Assembly: GCA_003215315.1 (NCBI GenBank)
Contig: QCKO01000010.1
Coordinates: 1 to 40,178, forward strand
DNA length: 40,178 nt
Direction: 5' to 3'
Origin: Prochlorococcus sp. AG-409-P19
GTDB taxonomy: Bacteria > Cyanobacteriota > Cyanobacteriia > PCC-6307 > Cyanobiaceae
Numbering within the stretch: position 1 is the stretch's first letter; each line of letters opens with the position of its first letter. The notes below the pieces were generated by a model, which saw only the letters and a list, made by a program, of their open reading frames with translations, was not told the DNA's origin and did not search any database. Of this stretch, positions 27,719 through 37,500 are shown in pieces. A program made the position numbers and the translations under genes.

Positions 27719-28654
27719 TTAACCTCTAGATTTGAATACGCCAAAATTCATTAAACCTGTACCAAAGGCCCATCGCATCATTAATATTGTTGGGATTTCT
27801 CTTATAGCTTTAAAAAACGCTTTATAGCCTAATCTCAAAATCAATCCTGGCCTCCTAAAACCTTCATAAATTGATTCATTCCAAGATCTAATTGTTTTTA
27901 AAGTCCAATCTTCAGTTTCAACAGAACCACCACAGAACCTACTTTTTAATAGGTTCTTTTTAAAACTTTTAATGCTTGAAAATTCTGGATGAGTCCATTG
28001 GGTAAGCAATTGGTGCATAATGATTTTCTCTAATCTATTCATTTCCCCATCTTCAGGATCTCTGCGATTCCAATCAGCTACAGCTAATACGCCCCCAGGT
28101 CTTAACACTCTCAACATTTCATCAGCATATCTTTGTTTATCAAACATATGTGGTCCTGCTTCTACACTCCATACTCCATCAAAACTTCCTTTTTCAAAAT
28201 TCAAATCAAGAGCATCCATTACCAAGAATTCACAATTCAATCCTTTAGGAGTTAATTCAATAGCCCTACGAATTTGCTCTGAACTTATTGATACTCCTAC
28301 AACATCAAATCCATAATCTTTAGCCAGAATTCTAGAGCTTCCTCCAATACCACAACCTATATCAATAATTCTCGATCCTTTAGGCAAATTGTTTAAACCA
28401 CTCCATACAACTAATTGATGGACAAAATCAATTTTTGCTTGTTTAAAATCCTTTTTTATATTCTTATATTGATAGTAACCAAGATGAATATGTTCTCCCC
28501 AAAGGTTTTCTAACAATCTATCATTAGTCCAAGAATCATAAGATGAAGCTACAGTTTTACTAGATATATACTTCCTTCCTAGAGAAAAAAAATACATCCC
28601 CGCTATAGAGATTAGAGCAAAAAAAACAATAAAAATATTCATAAAGTTATTCAC
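27719..28654 (-). CDS. MPBQ/MSBQ methyltransferase (Sll0418-like)
   Basis: SAM-dependent C-methyltransferase that methylates 2-methyl-6-phytyl- and 2-methyl-6-solanesyl-benzoquinol on the way to tocopherol and plastoquinone. 311 residues with an N-terminal membrane anchor (~4-25, FMNIFIVFFALISIAGMYFF) and a class I methyltransferase fold: IIDIGCGIGGSSRILAKDYG (motif I), GVWSVEAGPHMFDKQRYADE, LRVLRPGGVLAVADWNRRDP. The lineup YDSWTNDRLLENLWGEHIHLGYY and the C-terminal REIPTILMMRWAFGTGLMNF match what I recall of Synechocystis Sll0418 across the length. The GTG start (28652-28654) overlaps the upstream stop by one base (TAGTG), so coupled; ATG at codon 5 is an alternative. Confidence 0.87.
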   Translation of the reverse strand: MNNFMNIFIVFFALISIAGMYFFSLGRKYISSKTVASSYDSWTNDRLLENLWGEHIHLGYYQYKNIKKDFKQAKIDFVHQLVVWSGLNNLPKGSRIIDIGCGIGGSSRILAKDYGFDVVGVSISSEQIRRAIELTPKGLNCEFLVMDALDLNFEKGSFDGVWSVEAGPHMFDKQRYADEMLRVLRPGGVLAVADWNRRDPEDGEMNRLEKIIMHQLLTQWTHPEFSSIKSFKKNLLKSRFCGGSVETEDWTLKTIRSWNESIYEGFRRPGLILRLGYKAFFKAIREIPTILMMRWAFGTGLMNFGVFKSRG

Positions 28655-29316
28655 TAGTTATTCGTTTGATCAGCATTAGAAAAAGTATCTTTCAATGCAG
28701 TTCTAGCAGCTAATTGACGTCTAGTATGATTAAGAAGCTCATATTCTCTTTCCAATCGTTGAGAAGTATTCTGTAATTCAAGTAAATACTGCTGTTCATC
28801 TGCAACAGGTCCTCCAAGATGTGATGCAATCCAAAACGATAACTCTCTAGGCATTTCAGGTAGCTCATCAGGCAACTTAGTTTCAGAATCCATTAATTTT
28901 CCAGTAAGAGAAACAACATCTTTTAATGCAACAAAAACGGATTTTTTAATCTCATCTAATTGAACTTGATCAACAATTGGCTCATCATCAATCCAGCTCA
29001 CCAAAGCATTCAGAAAAGGTGTCTCTCTAATAACCTCAAGGACCCGAAATCTTTGCTGACCAATAGTAACGATATTACTTCTTCCATCTTCAGAAGTTTG
29101 ATGCTTAATTATTTGTGCACAGCAGCCAACATCTGCCATTTTATTTTTCACCGGATCCCATCTGATTACACCAAACCTACTATCAGTCTCTAGGACCGAT
29201 TTAAGCATTAGTCTGTAGCGAGACTCAAAAATATGAAGAGGAAGAAATTCTTGAGGAAAGAGAACAACTTCGGGAAGAGGGAATAATGGTAACTCCCTAA
29301 CAGAAAGTTCACTCAA
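28654..29316 (-). CDS. LON peptidase substrate-binding domain protein
   Basis: 220 residues carrying only the N-terminal LON substrate-binding domain, with no ATPase or protease parts. Seen: ELPLFPLPEVVLFPQEFLPL, HIFESRYRLMLKSVLETDSR, FGVIRW, IVTIGQQRFRVLEVIRETPF, then a helical C-terminal bundle (LPDELPEMPRELSFWIASHL, LEREYELLNHTRRQLAARTA). Stand-alone LON-domain proteins are common in cyanobacteria and chloroplasts and are of unknown function. TTG start at 29314-29316. It lies 59 bp after rpsJ on the same strand and overlaps the methyltransferase by one base, so it may be at the end of the str operon transcript. Confidence 0.9.
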   Translation of the reverse strand: MSELSVRELPLFPLPEVVLFPQEFLPLHIFESRYRLMLKSVLETDSRFGVIRWDPVKNKMADVGCCAQIIKHQTSEDGRSNIVTIGQQRFRVLEVIRETPFLNALVSWIDDEPIVDQVQLDEIKKSVFVALKDVVSLTGKLMDSETKLPDELPEMPRELSFWIASHLGGPVADEQQYLLELQNTSQRLEREYELLNHTRRQLAARTALKDTFSNADQTNN

Positions 29317-29375
29317 AAGATCATTCCAAAGAACCTTATCCTAGATAAAGTATCTCTAAATTGGAGAGTAATATA

Positions 29376-29696
29376 TCAGAGTTTAACTTCTATATCTACT
29401 CCGCTTGGCAGATCCAATTTCATAAGGGCATCAATAGTTTTAGCAGAAGGGCTATAAATATCGATAATTCTTCTATGAGTTCTGGTTTCAAAATGCTCAC
29501 GTGAATCCTTGTCAACGTGGGGAGAACGAAGAACACAATAAATCTTTCTTTTAGTTGGCAACGGTATTGGTCCTATTGCTGATGCAGCAGTTGTATCAGC
29601 AGTTTCAATAATTTTTTCACAAGAGAGGTCCAACATACGTCTATCAAAAGCCTTAAGACGGATCCGAATTTTTTGCTGAGCTATTGCAGTTGACAT
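29376..29696 (-). CDS. rpsJ: 30S ribosomal protein S10
   Basis: 106-residue protein of the 30S head that also serves as NusE, partner of NusB in antitermination. Family motifs: [57 protein letters not shown], and the C-terminal [11 protein letters not shown]. It is the last gene of the str operon, as usual in cyanobacteria, 129 bp after tufA, and this gap holds a long hairpin. Confidence 0.97.
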   Translation of the reverse strand: MSTAIAQQKIRIRLKAFDRRMLDLSCEKIIETADTTAASAIGPIPLPTKRKIYCVLRSPHVDKDSREHFETRTHRRIIDIYSPSAKTIDALMKLDLPSGVDIEVKL

Positions 29697-29782
29697 GAAA
29701 ATTTCCTAATAGAAATCTCTAAACGAGATAAAAAGTTTTCTAGTTTCTTAGAGAGTATAGGTCCATCTCTCTATTGATAATG

Positions 29783-29819
29783 TAATAGATGACTTGAACT
29801 TAAGCCAAGCCATCTATTA
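29783..29819 (-). promoter_or_regulatory. Intercistronic hairpin between tufA and rpsJ
   Basis: On the minus-strand RNA, UAAUAGAUGGCUUG pairs with CAAGUCAUCUAUUA (29819-29806 with 29796-29783): 14 pairs including one G-U, loop of nine. The G-U would be an A-C mismatch in the opposite strand's RNA, so the fold fits tufA-side transcripts. It begins six bases after the tufA stop. No U run follows, so it is more likely an attenuator, mRNA-stabilising 3' end or RNase site than a simple terminator. The order tufA-hairpin-rpsJ places it downstream of tufA in the transcript. Confidence 0.55.
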
Positions 29820-29825
29820 AGAAAA

Positions 29826-31025
29826 TCACTCAAGTATCTTTGAGACTACTCCTGCTCCAATAGTTCTTCCTCCTTCTCTAATAGCAAATCTCATGCCTTG
29901 CTCTATAGCTACAGGGCAAATCAATTCACCTGTCATCTTGATTCGATCTCCTGGCATAACCATTTCAACATTGCTTCCATCATCAGAAGTGAAAGCTGTG
30001 ATTTGACCGGTAACATCAGTAGTACGAATATAAAACTGAGGGCGATAACCTGCAAAGAAAGGGGTGTGGCGTCCACCTTCCTCTTTCTTTAATACATAAA
30101 CTTCACCTTCAAATTTTGTATGTGGCGTTATAGAACCTTTTTTAACTAAAACCATCCCTCTTTCAATATCTTCTTTCTGAATACCGCGTAAAAGAAGGCC
30201 AACATTATCACCAGCCATACCCTCATCTAACAACTTACGGAACATTTCTACTCCAGTAACAGTAGTCATTCTTGTATCTTTAATTCCAACAATTTCAACT
30301 TCCTCTCCAACAGTAACTTTTCCACGCTCTATACGCCCAGTTGCCACCGTTCCACGTCCTGTAATTGAAAATACATCTTCTATAGCCATCAAAAATGGTT
30401 TATCAACTTCTCTTTCTGGCTCAGGGATGGAAGCATCAACTGATGACATTAATTCATCAATTTTAGCTTCCCAATCAGCATCACCTTCTATAGCCTTCAA
30501 ACCTGAGACTTGAACTACAGGAATATCATCACCCGGAAAATCATAACTAGTAAGAAGTTCCCGAATTTCCATTTCAACCAATTCAATCATTTCTTCATCA
30601 TCAACCATGTCGCATTTATTAAGGGCAACAACTAAAGCTGGAACTCCAACTTGCTTAGCAAGCAGAATATGTTCTTTTGTCTGAGCCATTGCACCATCAG
30701 TAGCAGCAACTACAAGAATGGCACCATCCATTTGGGCGGCTCCTGTAATCATATTTTTAACGTAATCTGCGTGACCAGGGCAATCAACATGAGCATAGTG
30801 ACGTCCATCTGTCTCATACTCAACATGAGCTGTGTTGATCGTGATACCGCGTTCGCGCTCTTCAGGCGCACCGTCAATATCAGCATAGTCTTGCTCTGTT
30901 GCTTGTCCCTTCTTAGCTAAGACTTTTGTAATCGCAGCTGTCAGGGTTGTCTTTCCATGGTCAACGTGACCAATAGTGCCAATGTTGACGTGAGGTTTGT
31001 TCCTCTCAAACTTCTCGCGAGCCAT
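29826..31025 (-). CDS. tufA: Elongation factor Tu
   Basis: GTPase that carries aminoacyl-tRNA to the ribosome. 399 residues, the normal length: G1 [10 protein letters not shown], switch I region [31 protein letters not shown] and SGLKA in domain 1, then domains 2 and 3 ([45 protein letters not shown]). ATG start at 31023-31025. It lies 40 bp after fusA in the str operon; only one copy is seen in this window. Confidence 0.98.
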   Translation of the reverse strand: MAREKFERNKPHVNIGTIGHVDHGKTTLTAAITKVLAKKGQATEQDYADIDGAPEERERGITINTAHVEYETDGRHYAHVDCPGHADYVKNMITGAAQMDGAILVVAATDGAMAQTKEHILLAKQVGVPALVVALNKCDMVDDEEMIELVEMEIRELLTSYDFPGDDIPVVQVSGLKAIEGDADWEAKIDELMSSVDASIPEPEREVDKPFLMAIEDVFSITGRGTVATGRIERGKVTVGEEVEIVGIKDTRMTTVTGVEMFRKLLDEGMAGDNVGLLLRGIQKEDIERGMVLVKKGSITPHTKFEGEVYVLKKEEGGRHTPFFAGYRPQFYIRTTDVTGQITAFTSDDGSNVEMVMPGDRIKMTGELICPVAIEQGMRFAIREGGRTIGAGVVSKILE

Positions 31026-31065
31026 TTGTTTAAAGAATCGGGGGTTAGTTAGTGAATTTTAGAGA

Positions 31066-33141
31066 TCAGGAATTGCCCTGATTCTTGGAGATAATTGCTT
31101 CAGCAACATTACGAGGAACTTCCTCATAGTTGCTGAACTCCATTGAGAAAATACCCCGACCTTGAGTCATTGATCGGAGCTGAGTTGCATAGCCAAACAT
31201 TTCGGCTAAAGGCACTTTTGCCTGAACTTTTGATTGACCATCATCGATGGACTGACCTTCGACCTGTCCTCGTCGAGAAGACAGGTCTCCGATAATAGAT
31301 CCTAGGAAATCCTCAGGAACTTCTACCTCAACCTTCATCATAGGCTCTAGAAGAACAGGATTGCACTTCTTAATGCCATCTTTGAAAGCCATTGAGCCAG
31401 CAATTTTGAAGGCCATTTCAGATGAGTCAACATCGTGATAAGAGCCATCAACCAAAGTAACTTTGACATCTATTAAAGGATAACCAGCAATAACACCAGA
31501 CTCACAAGTTTCCTTCATACCTGATTCAGCAGGCTTGATATATTCCTTAGGAACTGAACCTCCTACTATTTTATTAATAAATTCAAAGCCTGAACCGGGT
31601 TCACCTGGCTCGACTTCAATAATAACGTGCCCATATTGTCCTTTACCTCCTGTCTGTCTAGCAAATTTGCCTTCTCCAGATGAGCTTGCTCTTATTGTTT
31701 CTCTATAAGAAACTTGTGGTGCTCCAATATTTGCTTCAACTTTAAATTCCCTCAACATTCTATCTACAAGGATCTCAAGGTGTAACTCACCCATTCCTGC
31801 GATAACTGTTTGGTTGGTTTCCTGATCAGTACTGACTCTGAAAGTTGGATCTTCCTCTGCAAGTGAAGTTAACGCTTTGCCAAGTTTTTCCATATCACTT
31901 TTCGTCTTAGGCTCCACTGCAACAGAGATAACTGGCTCTGGTATATAAAGAGTTTCTAGTACTATAGCGTCATCTGAAGCACATAAAGTATCTCCTGTAG
32001 TTGTATTTTTTAACCCTAAAACTGCACCTAAGTCTCCAGCTCTAAGTTCATCAACCTCCTCCCTATCATCAGCTTTTAAAACAATTAAACGTGAGATCCG
32101 TTCTTTTGCATCTTTTGTAGAATTCAACACATAACTACCTTTCTCTAAAACACCCGAATACATCCTTACAAAAGTCAATTTCCCATAAGGGTCAGCCATC
32201 ACTTTGAAAGCTAATGCACTAAAAGGTGCACTATCATCGGATGGTCTTAAAGCTTCTTTGCCATTCGGAAGCAATCCTTGAATAGGCGGAACATCAACAG
32301 GTGCAGGTAAATAATCAACTACAGCATCAAGTAATAATTGAACTCCTTTATTTTTAAAAGCAGATCCACATAACATCGGCACCAATCCATGTTTAAGAAC
32401 TCCTTCCCTAATTCCTGCTTTTAACTGCTCCTCATTCAACTCTCCTGTTTCAAGAAAAACCTCTATCAATTCCTCATCCGTTTCAGCAATAGATTCCATT
32501 AATTTTGAGCGCCAATCTGCAGCCAAATCAACCATATCTGAAGGAATTTCAGTTTCCTCAATATCTTTTCCAAGATCATCTTTATAGATATAAGCCTTGT
32601 TTCCAACAAGATCAACAATTCCTTTTAAATCATTTTCAGCACCTATAGGCAACTGAATAGGGACAGCATTGGCTTTTAACCTATCTTTAATCTGACCATG
32701 AACTTTAAGAAAGTCAGCACCAGTTCGATCCATTTTATTGACAAAAACCATTCTTGGAACCGAGTACCTATCTGCTTGTCGCCAAACAGTTTCAGATTGT
32801 GGTTGGACGCCTCCAACTGCACAGAAGACAGCAATAACACCATCCAATACTCGCATTGATCGTTCAACTTCAATCGTGAAATCAACGTGACCAGGAGTAT
32901 CAATAATGTTAATACGATGATCTTCCCAAGTAGTTGAAATGGCTGCTGCAGTAATGGTGATGCCTCGCTCCCTCTCTTGGGCCATCCAATCAGTCACAGC
33001 GGCTCCATCATGGACTTCGCCCATCTTGTGGACCACTCCCGAGTAAAAGAGAATCCTTTCAGTGCATGTTGTTTTACCAGCGTCAATATGGGCAGCGATC
33101 CCGATATTTCTGACGCGATCCAGGGGAAAGGCGCGTGCCAC
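31066..33141 (-). CDS. fusA: Elongation factor G
   Basis: Translocation GTPase. 691 residues with G1 [42 protein letters not shown], then domains II-V ([44 protein letters not shown], and the C-terminal [20 protein letters not shown]). The start is GTG at 33139-33141. The gap to rpsG is 104 bp, the largest but one in the operon. No second EF-G is in the window. Confidence 0.98.
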   Translation of the reverse strand: MARAFPLDRVRNIGIAAHIDAGKTTCTERILFYSGVVHKMGEVHDGAAVTDWMAQERERGITITAAAISTTWEDHRINIIDTPGHVDFTIEVERSMRVLDGVIAVFCAVGGVQPQSETVWRQADRYSVPRMVFVNKMDRTGADFLKVHGQIKDRLKANAVPIQLPIGAENDLKGIVDLVGNKAYIYKDDLGKDIEETEIPSDMVDLAADWRSKLMESIAETDEELIEVFLETGELNEEQLKAGIREGVLKHGLVPMLCGSAFKNKGVQLLLDAVVDYLPAPVDVPPIQGLLPNGKEALRPSDDSAPFSALAFKVMADPYGKLTFVRMYSGVLEKGSYVLNSTKDAKERISRLIVLKADDREEVDELRAGDLGAVLGLKNTTTGDTLCASDDAIVLETLYIPEPVISVAVEPKTKSDMEKLGKALTSLAEEDPTFRVSTDQETNQTVIAGMGELHLEILVDRMLREFKVEANIGAPQVSYRETIRASSSGEGKFARQTGGKGQYGHVIIEVEPGEPGSGFEFINKIVGGSVPKEYIKPAESGMKETCESGVIAGYPLIDVKVTLVDGSYHDVDSSEMAFKIAGSMAFKDGIKKCNPVLLEPMMKVEVEVPEDFLGSIIGDLSSRRGQVEGQSIDDGQSKVQAKVPLAEMFGYATQLRSMTQGRGIFSMEFSNYEEVPRNVAEAIISKNQGNS

Positions 33142-33245
33142 AGAAAAATTCTCCGACTAAAGGGCTAAAAATGAGGTTGAAACTCTACAGGGCGACAGGC
33201 TCAAAAGCGAATTTTTTGATGTTTAAATTGAAATTTTGACTAAAT

Positions 33246-33716
33246 TCAATAGCGATAGTGAGCAAATGCTTTATTTGCTTCAGCCATTTTATGAGTCTCT
33301 TCACGCTTTCGAACAGCATTTCCAGCTTCATTAGCAGCGTCCATAAGTTCACCAGCAAGTTTATGAGACATACTCTTACCATTTCTTGCGCGAGAAAAAT
33401 TCACTAGCCACCTAAGGGCCATAGCCGTCCCTCTTTCCTGACGAACTTCCATAGGAACTTGATACGTAGCACCCCCAACTCTTCTTGCCCTTACTTCTAC
33501 TAGAGGCGTGACATTTTTTACTGCAGTTTCAAATAATTCCACTGGATCAGAGCCTGTACGCTCGTTTATCAACCCAAAAGCCTTAGAAAGAATCCTTTGA
33601 GCAGTTGATTTTTTACCATGTTTCATTAATCGATGAACCATCATGCTGGCTAATCGATTATTAAATTCCGGATCTGGCAAAACCGGTCTCTTTTCGGCTG
33701 CGTTTCTTCTTGACAT
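33246..33716 (-). CDS. rpsG: 30S ribosomal protein S7
   Basis: 156-residue primary binder of the 16S rRNA 3' domain. Recognisable: [80 protein letters not shown], and [13 protein letters not shown] at the end. In E. coli S7 represses its own operon through the rpsL-rpsG spacer; here that spacer is 71 bp and AT-rich, with no clear matching fold. Confidence 0.97.
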   Translation of the reverse strand: MSRRNAAEKRPVLPDPEFNNRLASMMVHRLMKHGKKSTAQRILSKAFGLINERTGSDPVELFETAVKNVTPLVEVRARRVGGATYQVPMEVRQERGTAMALRWLVNFSRARNGKSMSHKLAGELMDAANEAGNAVRKREETHKMAEANKAFAHYRY

Positions 33717-33787
33717 ATAAAAAATTGATAGAGGTTTAAAAATAAAAGTGATTCACATAAAATTAGATATGTGACAAAACGTTTTGG

Positions 33788-34162
33788 CTATTCCTTCGGA
33801 GATTTTGCACCATACTTTGATCTAGCTTGCTTTCGATCTTTAACTCCAGCTGTGTCTAGAGTTCCTCTAATTATGTGATATCTCACACCAGGCAAATCTT
33901 TAACTCTGCCTCCACGTAGCAAGACAACAGAATGTTCCTGCAGGTTATGACCAATGCCTGGGATATAAGCGGTAACCTCAAAACCCGAGGTCAATCTTAC
34001 CCTGGCGACTTTACGAAGCGCTGAATTTGGCTTTTTAGGCGTGGAGGTATATACCCGAGTACAAACCCCTCTACGCTCCGGGCAAGCCCTTAGTGCAGGA
34101 GACTTAGTCTTCCTAGTGAGAGTGGAACGACCTGTTCTTATCAGCTGCTGAATAGTTGGCAT
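33788..34162 (-). CDS. rpsL: 30S ribosomal protein S12
   Basis: 124-residue decoding-centre protein, first gene of the str operon. Sequence runs [80 protein letters not shown]. The Lys of KKPNSALRK and of GGRVKDLPG, where streptomycin-resistance changes usually fall, are in the sensitive form. The upstream 374 bp, shared with glutamate synthase, should carry the operon promoter. Confidence 0.98.
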   Translation of the reverse strand: MPTIQQLIRTGRSTLTRKTKSPALRACPERRGVCTRVYTSTPKKPNSALRKVARVRLTSGFEVTAYIPGIGHNLQEHSVVLLRGGRVKDLPGVRYHIIRGTLDTAGVKDRKQARSKYGAKSPKE

Positions 34163-34393
34163 CGAAAATTAATTAAGTTGGTCTACTAATGACCATATTC
34201 ATCAATATCCTAGATTACTAGTTCATACACCCAATTGGAAAAATCAAAAATCTAATAAACAATTTTTACGACTTTGTTATAAGGAAGCAAGCATCCCCCA
34301 AAGAAATCAAAATGTAATCAAAAATTGATCAACCATTCAAAAAAGCTCTGAAAGTAAAATAATCAAAATAAAAATTTCATTTAAACTATTACC

Positions 34394-34409
34394 GTGATGA
34401 ATTCATCAC
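34394..34409. promoter_or_regulatory. Perfect 16-bp palindrome, putative operator
   Basis: GTGATGAATTCATCAC is fully self-complementary. It is laid out like a dimeric-regulator site and reads GTGA-N8-TCAC, reminiscent of CRP-family sites but two bases wider than the CRP spacing and without the GTA...TAC of NtcA. It lies just upstream of the TTGACT box at 34418. Confidence 0.45.
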
Positions 34410-34417
34410 TGAATTGG

Positions 34418-34447
34418 TTGACTAGAATATATTTGGGTTTGTTAAAT
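34418..34447 (+). promoter_or_regulatory. Putative sigma70-type promoter of glutamate synthase
   Basis: TTGACT at 34418-34423 is followed after 18 bases by TTAAAT at 34442-34447. The -35 box is nearly perfect; the -10 is modest. The start of translation is about 90 bp further on. Confidence 0.4.
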
Positions 34448-34536
34448 AAAACTGGGCCAAGTCTAAATCAGCCCTTATTCACCTCTTCCATATTTTGGTA
34501 AAAGCCAAAGCGCATTGAAATAGTACGGTAAAGATC

Positions 34537-37500
34537 ATGAAACAAGTCATTGATACGTCTAATTGGCCTTACTGCGATAGCAGTAGCCCACATTCCATCT
34601 CAGGAGAAAGAGATGCTTGTGGAGTAGGTTTTTTGGCGAATATCAATGGATCAAAAAATAATTGGGTCTTAAAACAAGCATTGCGAGGCCTCAGTTGCAT
34701 GGAGCACAGAGGTGGATGTGGAGGTGATAGTAATTCGGGAGATGGTGCAGGAATACTTTGTGAAATCCCCTGGGATTACTTAAAGAGCGTTTGGGATGAA
34801 GCCAATAAGCCCAATACCAATCAGATGGGTCTAGGCATGATCTTTATGCCGAAAGATGCTGAAATGAGAAATAAGGCAAAAAGCTTCTGCGAAGAAGAAG
34901 CTAAAGCACTTGGCTTAAACTCATTAGGTTGGCGTAAAGTCCCTGTCAATGAAGCAGTTCTAGGACCGTTAGCAAAAGCCAATGCACCGTTTATAAACCA
35001 ATGGCTTGTTGAAGGAAACTTACAATCGCTACAACTTGATGCATTGCTATTTCGACTAAGAAGAAGAATTGGGAAAAGAGCAAAAGCAGAGTGGGGAGCA
35101 AAAGCGTTAAATCTATATATTTGCTCTCTAAGTAGTAAAACAGTTGTTTATAAAGGAATGGTCAGATCAGAGGTATTAGGACCTTTTTATAAAGACCTCG
35201 AAGATCCAAAATTTGAGGTTTCCTTTGCTGTCTATCACAGACGATTCAGCACAAATACTCTTCCACGTTGGCCATTAGCACAGCCTATGAGATTACTAGG
35301 CCATAATGGAGAAATTAATACTCTTTTAGGGAACTTAAATTGGGCAAGAGCAACGGAAATAGATATAGATTCTGTTTGGGGAAAAAGTTCTAATGATATT
35401 AAACCAATAATAAATGATTCTTTTAGTGATTCAGCAAATCTAGATGCAACTTTAGAACTATTAGTAAGAAGTGGAAGGCCTATTACTGATAGTCTTTTAA
35501 CACTTGTTCCAGAAGCTTTCAGAGATCAGCCTGAACTAACAAACAAGCCTGAAATTTCTGCATTTTATGAATATTCAGCAGGAACTCAAGAGCCATGGGA
35601 TGGTCCCGCTCTATTAGTTTTTACTGATGGTCGAAATATTGGTGCAACTCTTGATAGAAATGGATTAAGACCTGCAAGATACTGCTTAACCCACGATGGC
35701 TATGTAATTATGGGTTCCGAAGCTGGAGTAGTGGAACTTAATGATGATCAAATTTTAGAAAAAGGTCGACTTGGACCAGGGCAAATGTTAGCGGTAGATC
35801 TTGAAAATAAACGGATTTTACGGAATTGGGATGTAAAGAAAGAAGTTTCAAATAGATATCCTTACCTGAAATGGATAAAAGAGAATAGAATCAATCATGA
35901 ACAGCAAAGTTGGGAAAATAAATGTAAAGTAGGAAAACTAGAACTTCTTCAAAAACAAACAGCTTTTGGTTTCACGGCTGAAGATTTTGACTATATAATC
36001 AATGCAATGGCAAGCGGCGCGAAAGAACCTACTTATTGCATGGGAGATGATATTCCACTTGCAATACTTTCATCCAAGCCACATCTTCTTTATGATTACT
36101 TCAAGCAAAGATTTGCACAAGTCACCAACCCACCAATAGACCCCTTAAGGGAAAAGCTTGTTACAAGTCTAGAAATGACATTAGGCACTAGGCATGCACC
36201 ACTAAAGCCAAGCCCTAATGCAGCCAAGGTTATACATATAGATTCACCAATTCTAAACGAATCTGATCTTATATCATTAACAAAACTGGGGCTTAAAGCT
36301 AAAACATTATCTACATTAATATCAATAGAAGATGATCAAAATAGCCTAGAAAAAGGTTTGAAGAATCTTTGTGTAAAAACAGAGTCATATGTCAAAGAAG
36401 GCATAGAGATATTAATCTTGTCAGATAGAGGTCTAAATAAGCAAAAAACATATATACCTCCCTTACTTGCAGTTGGAGCAATCCATCATCACCTTTTAAA
36501 GAAAGATCTAAGACTTAAAACTTCAATCATAATTGATACGGCACAATGCTGGAGCACCCATCATGTTGCATGTTTAATTGGGTATGGTGTCAGTGCAATA
36601 TGCCCCTGGATGGCCTGGGAAACGACACGCCATTGGTGGGAATCTTCCAAAACACAAAAACTTATTGAAAGTGGAAAGTTAGAGAACCTTACTATTGAAC
36701 AAGCACAAGCCAATTTAAAAAAGGCACTGGAAGATGGACTAAGAAAAATCTTATCCAAAATTGGTATTTCTGTTTTAGCTAGCTATCACGGAGCCCAAAT
36801 CTTTGAAGCAATAGGTATAGGAGCAGATTTAATTAATCTTGCATTCAGAGGAACAACAAGCCGTATTGCGGGTCTAAGTCTGAAGGAATTAGCGATAGAA
36901 ACTCTTGCTTTTCATGCCAAAGCCTACCCAGAACTTGATAGAAACAAACTTGAATTCTTAGGTTTCGTTCAATATCGAGCTAGTGGTGAATTTCATTTAA
37001 ATAATCCAGAAATGTCCAAAGTGCTTCATGCGGCTGTTAAATCAGGGCCAGGATATGATCACTTCAATACTTATCAACAACTACTAGAAAATCGACCTGT
37101 TACTGCATTAAGAGATTTACTTTCTTTAAAAAAAGCCCAAACACCATTACCAATTGAATCAATTGAAAGTGTAGAAAGCATTTGCCAAAGATTCTGTACC
37201 GGTGGGATGAGCCTTGGAGCACTCTCAAGAGAGGCTCATGAAGTATTAGCAATAGCAATGAATAGAATAGGTGGGAAAAGTAATAGTGGAGAGGGAGGGG
37301 AAGATCCTGCCCGATTCAAAATTCTTGAAGATGTTGATGAAAGTCATAGATCAGCAACATTGCCCAATATCAAAGGCCTCATTAATGGTGATACAGCTTG
37401 CTCGGCTATTAAGCAAATCGCATCAGGGCGTTTTGGAGTAACACCTGAATACCTTATTAGTGGCAAACAATTAGAAATAAAAGTTGCTCAGGGAGCAAAG

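Larger units (their letters stand above)
34163..34536. other. Divergent control region between rpsL and glutamate synthase
   Basis: 374 bp, AT-rich, between the two divergent starts. It holds the palindrome at 34394-34409 and a putative promoter for the glutamate synthase gene. The rpsL-side promoter was not identifiable by eye. No terminator or ORF of note is seen. Confidence 0.6.

Noticed and set aside
34163-34536. Classical NtcA site GTA-N8-TAC upstream of glutamate synthase
   Set aside because: I searched the gap by eye and found no match; only the GTGA-N8-TCAC palindrome is present.
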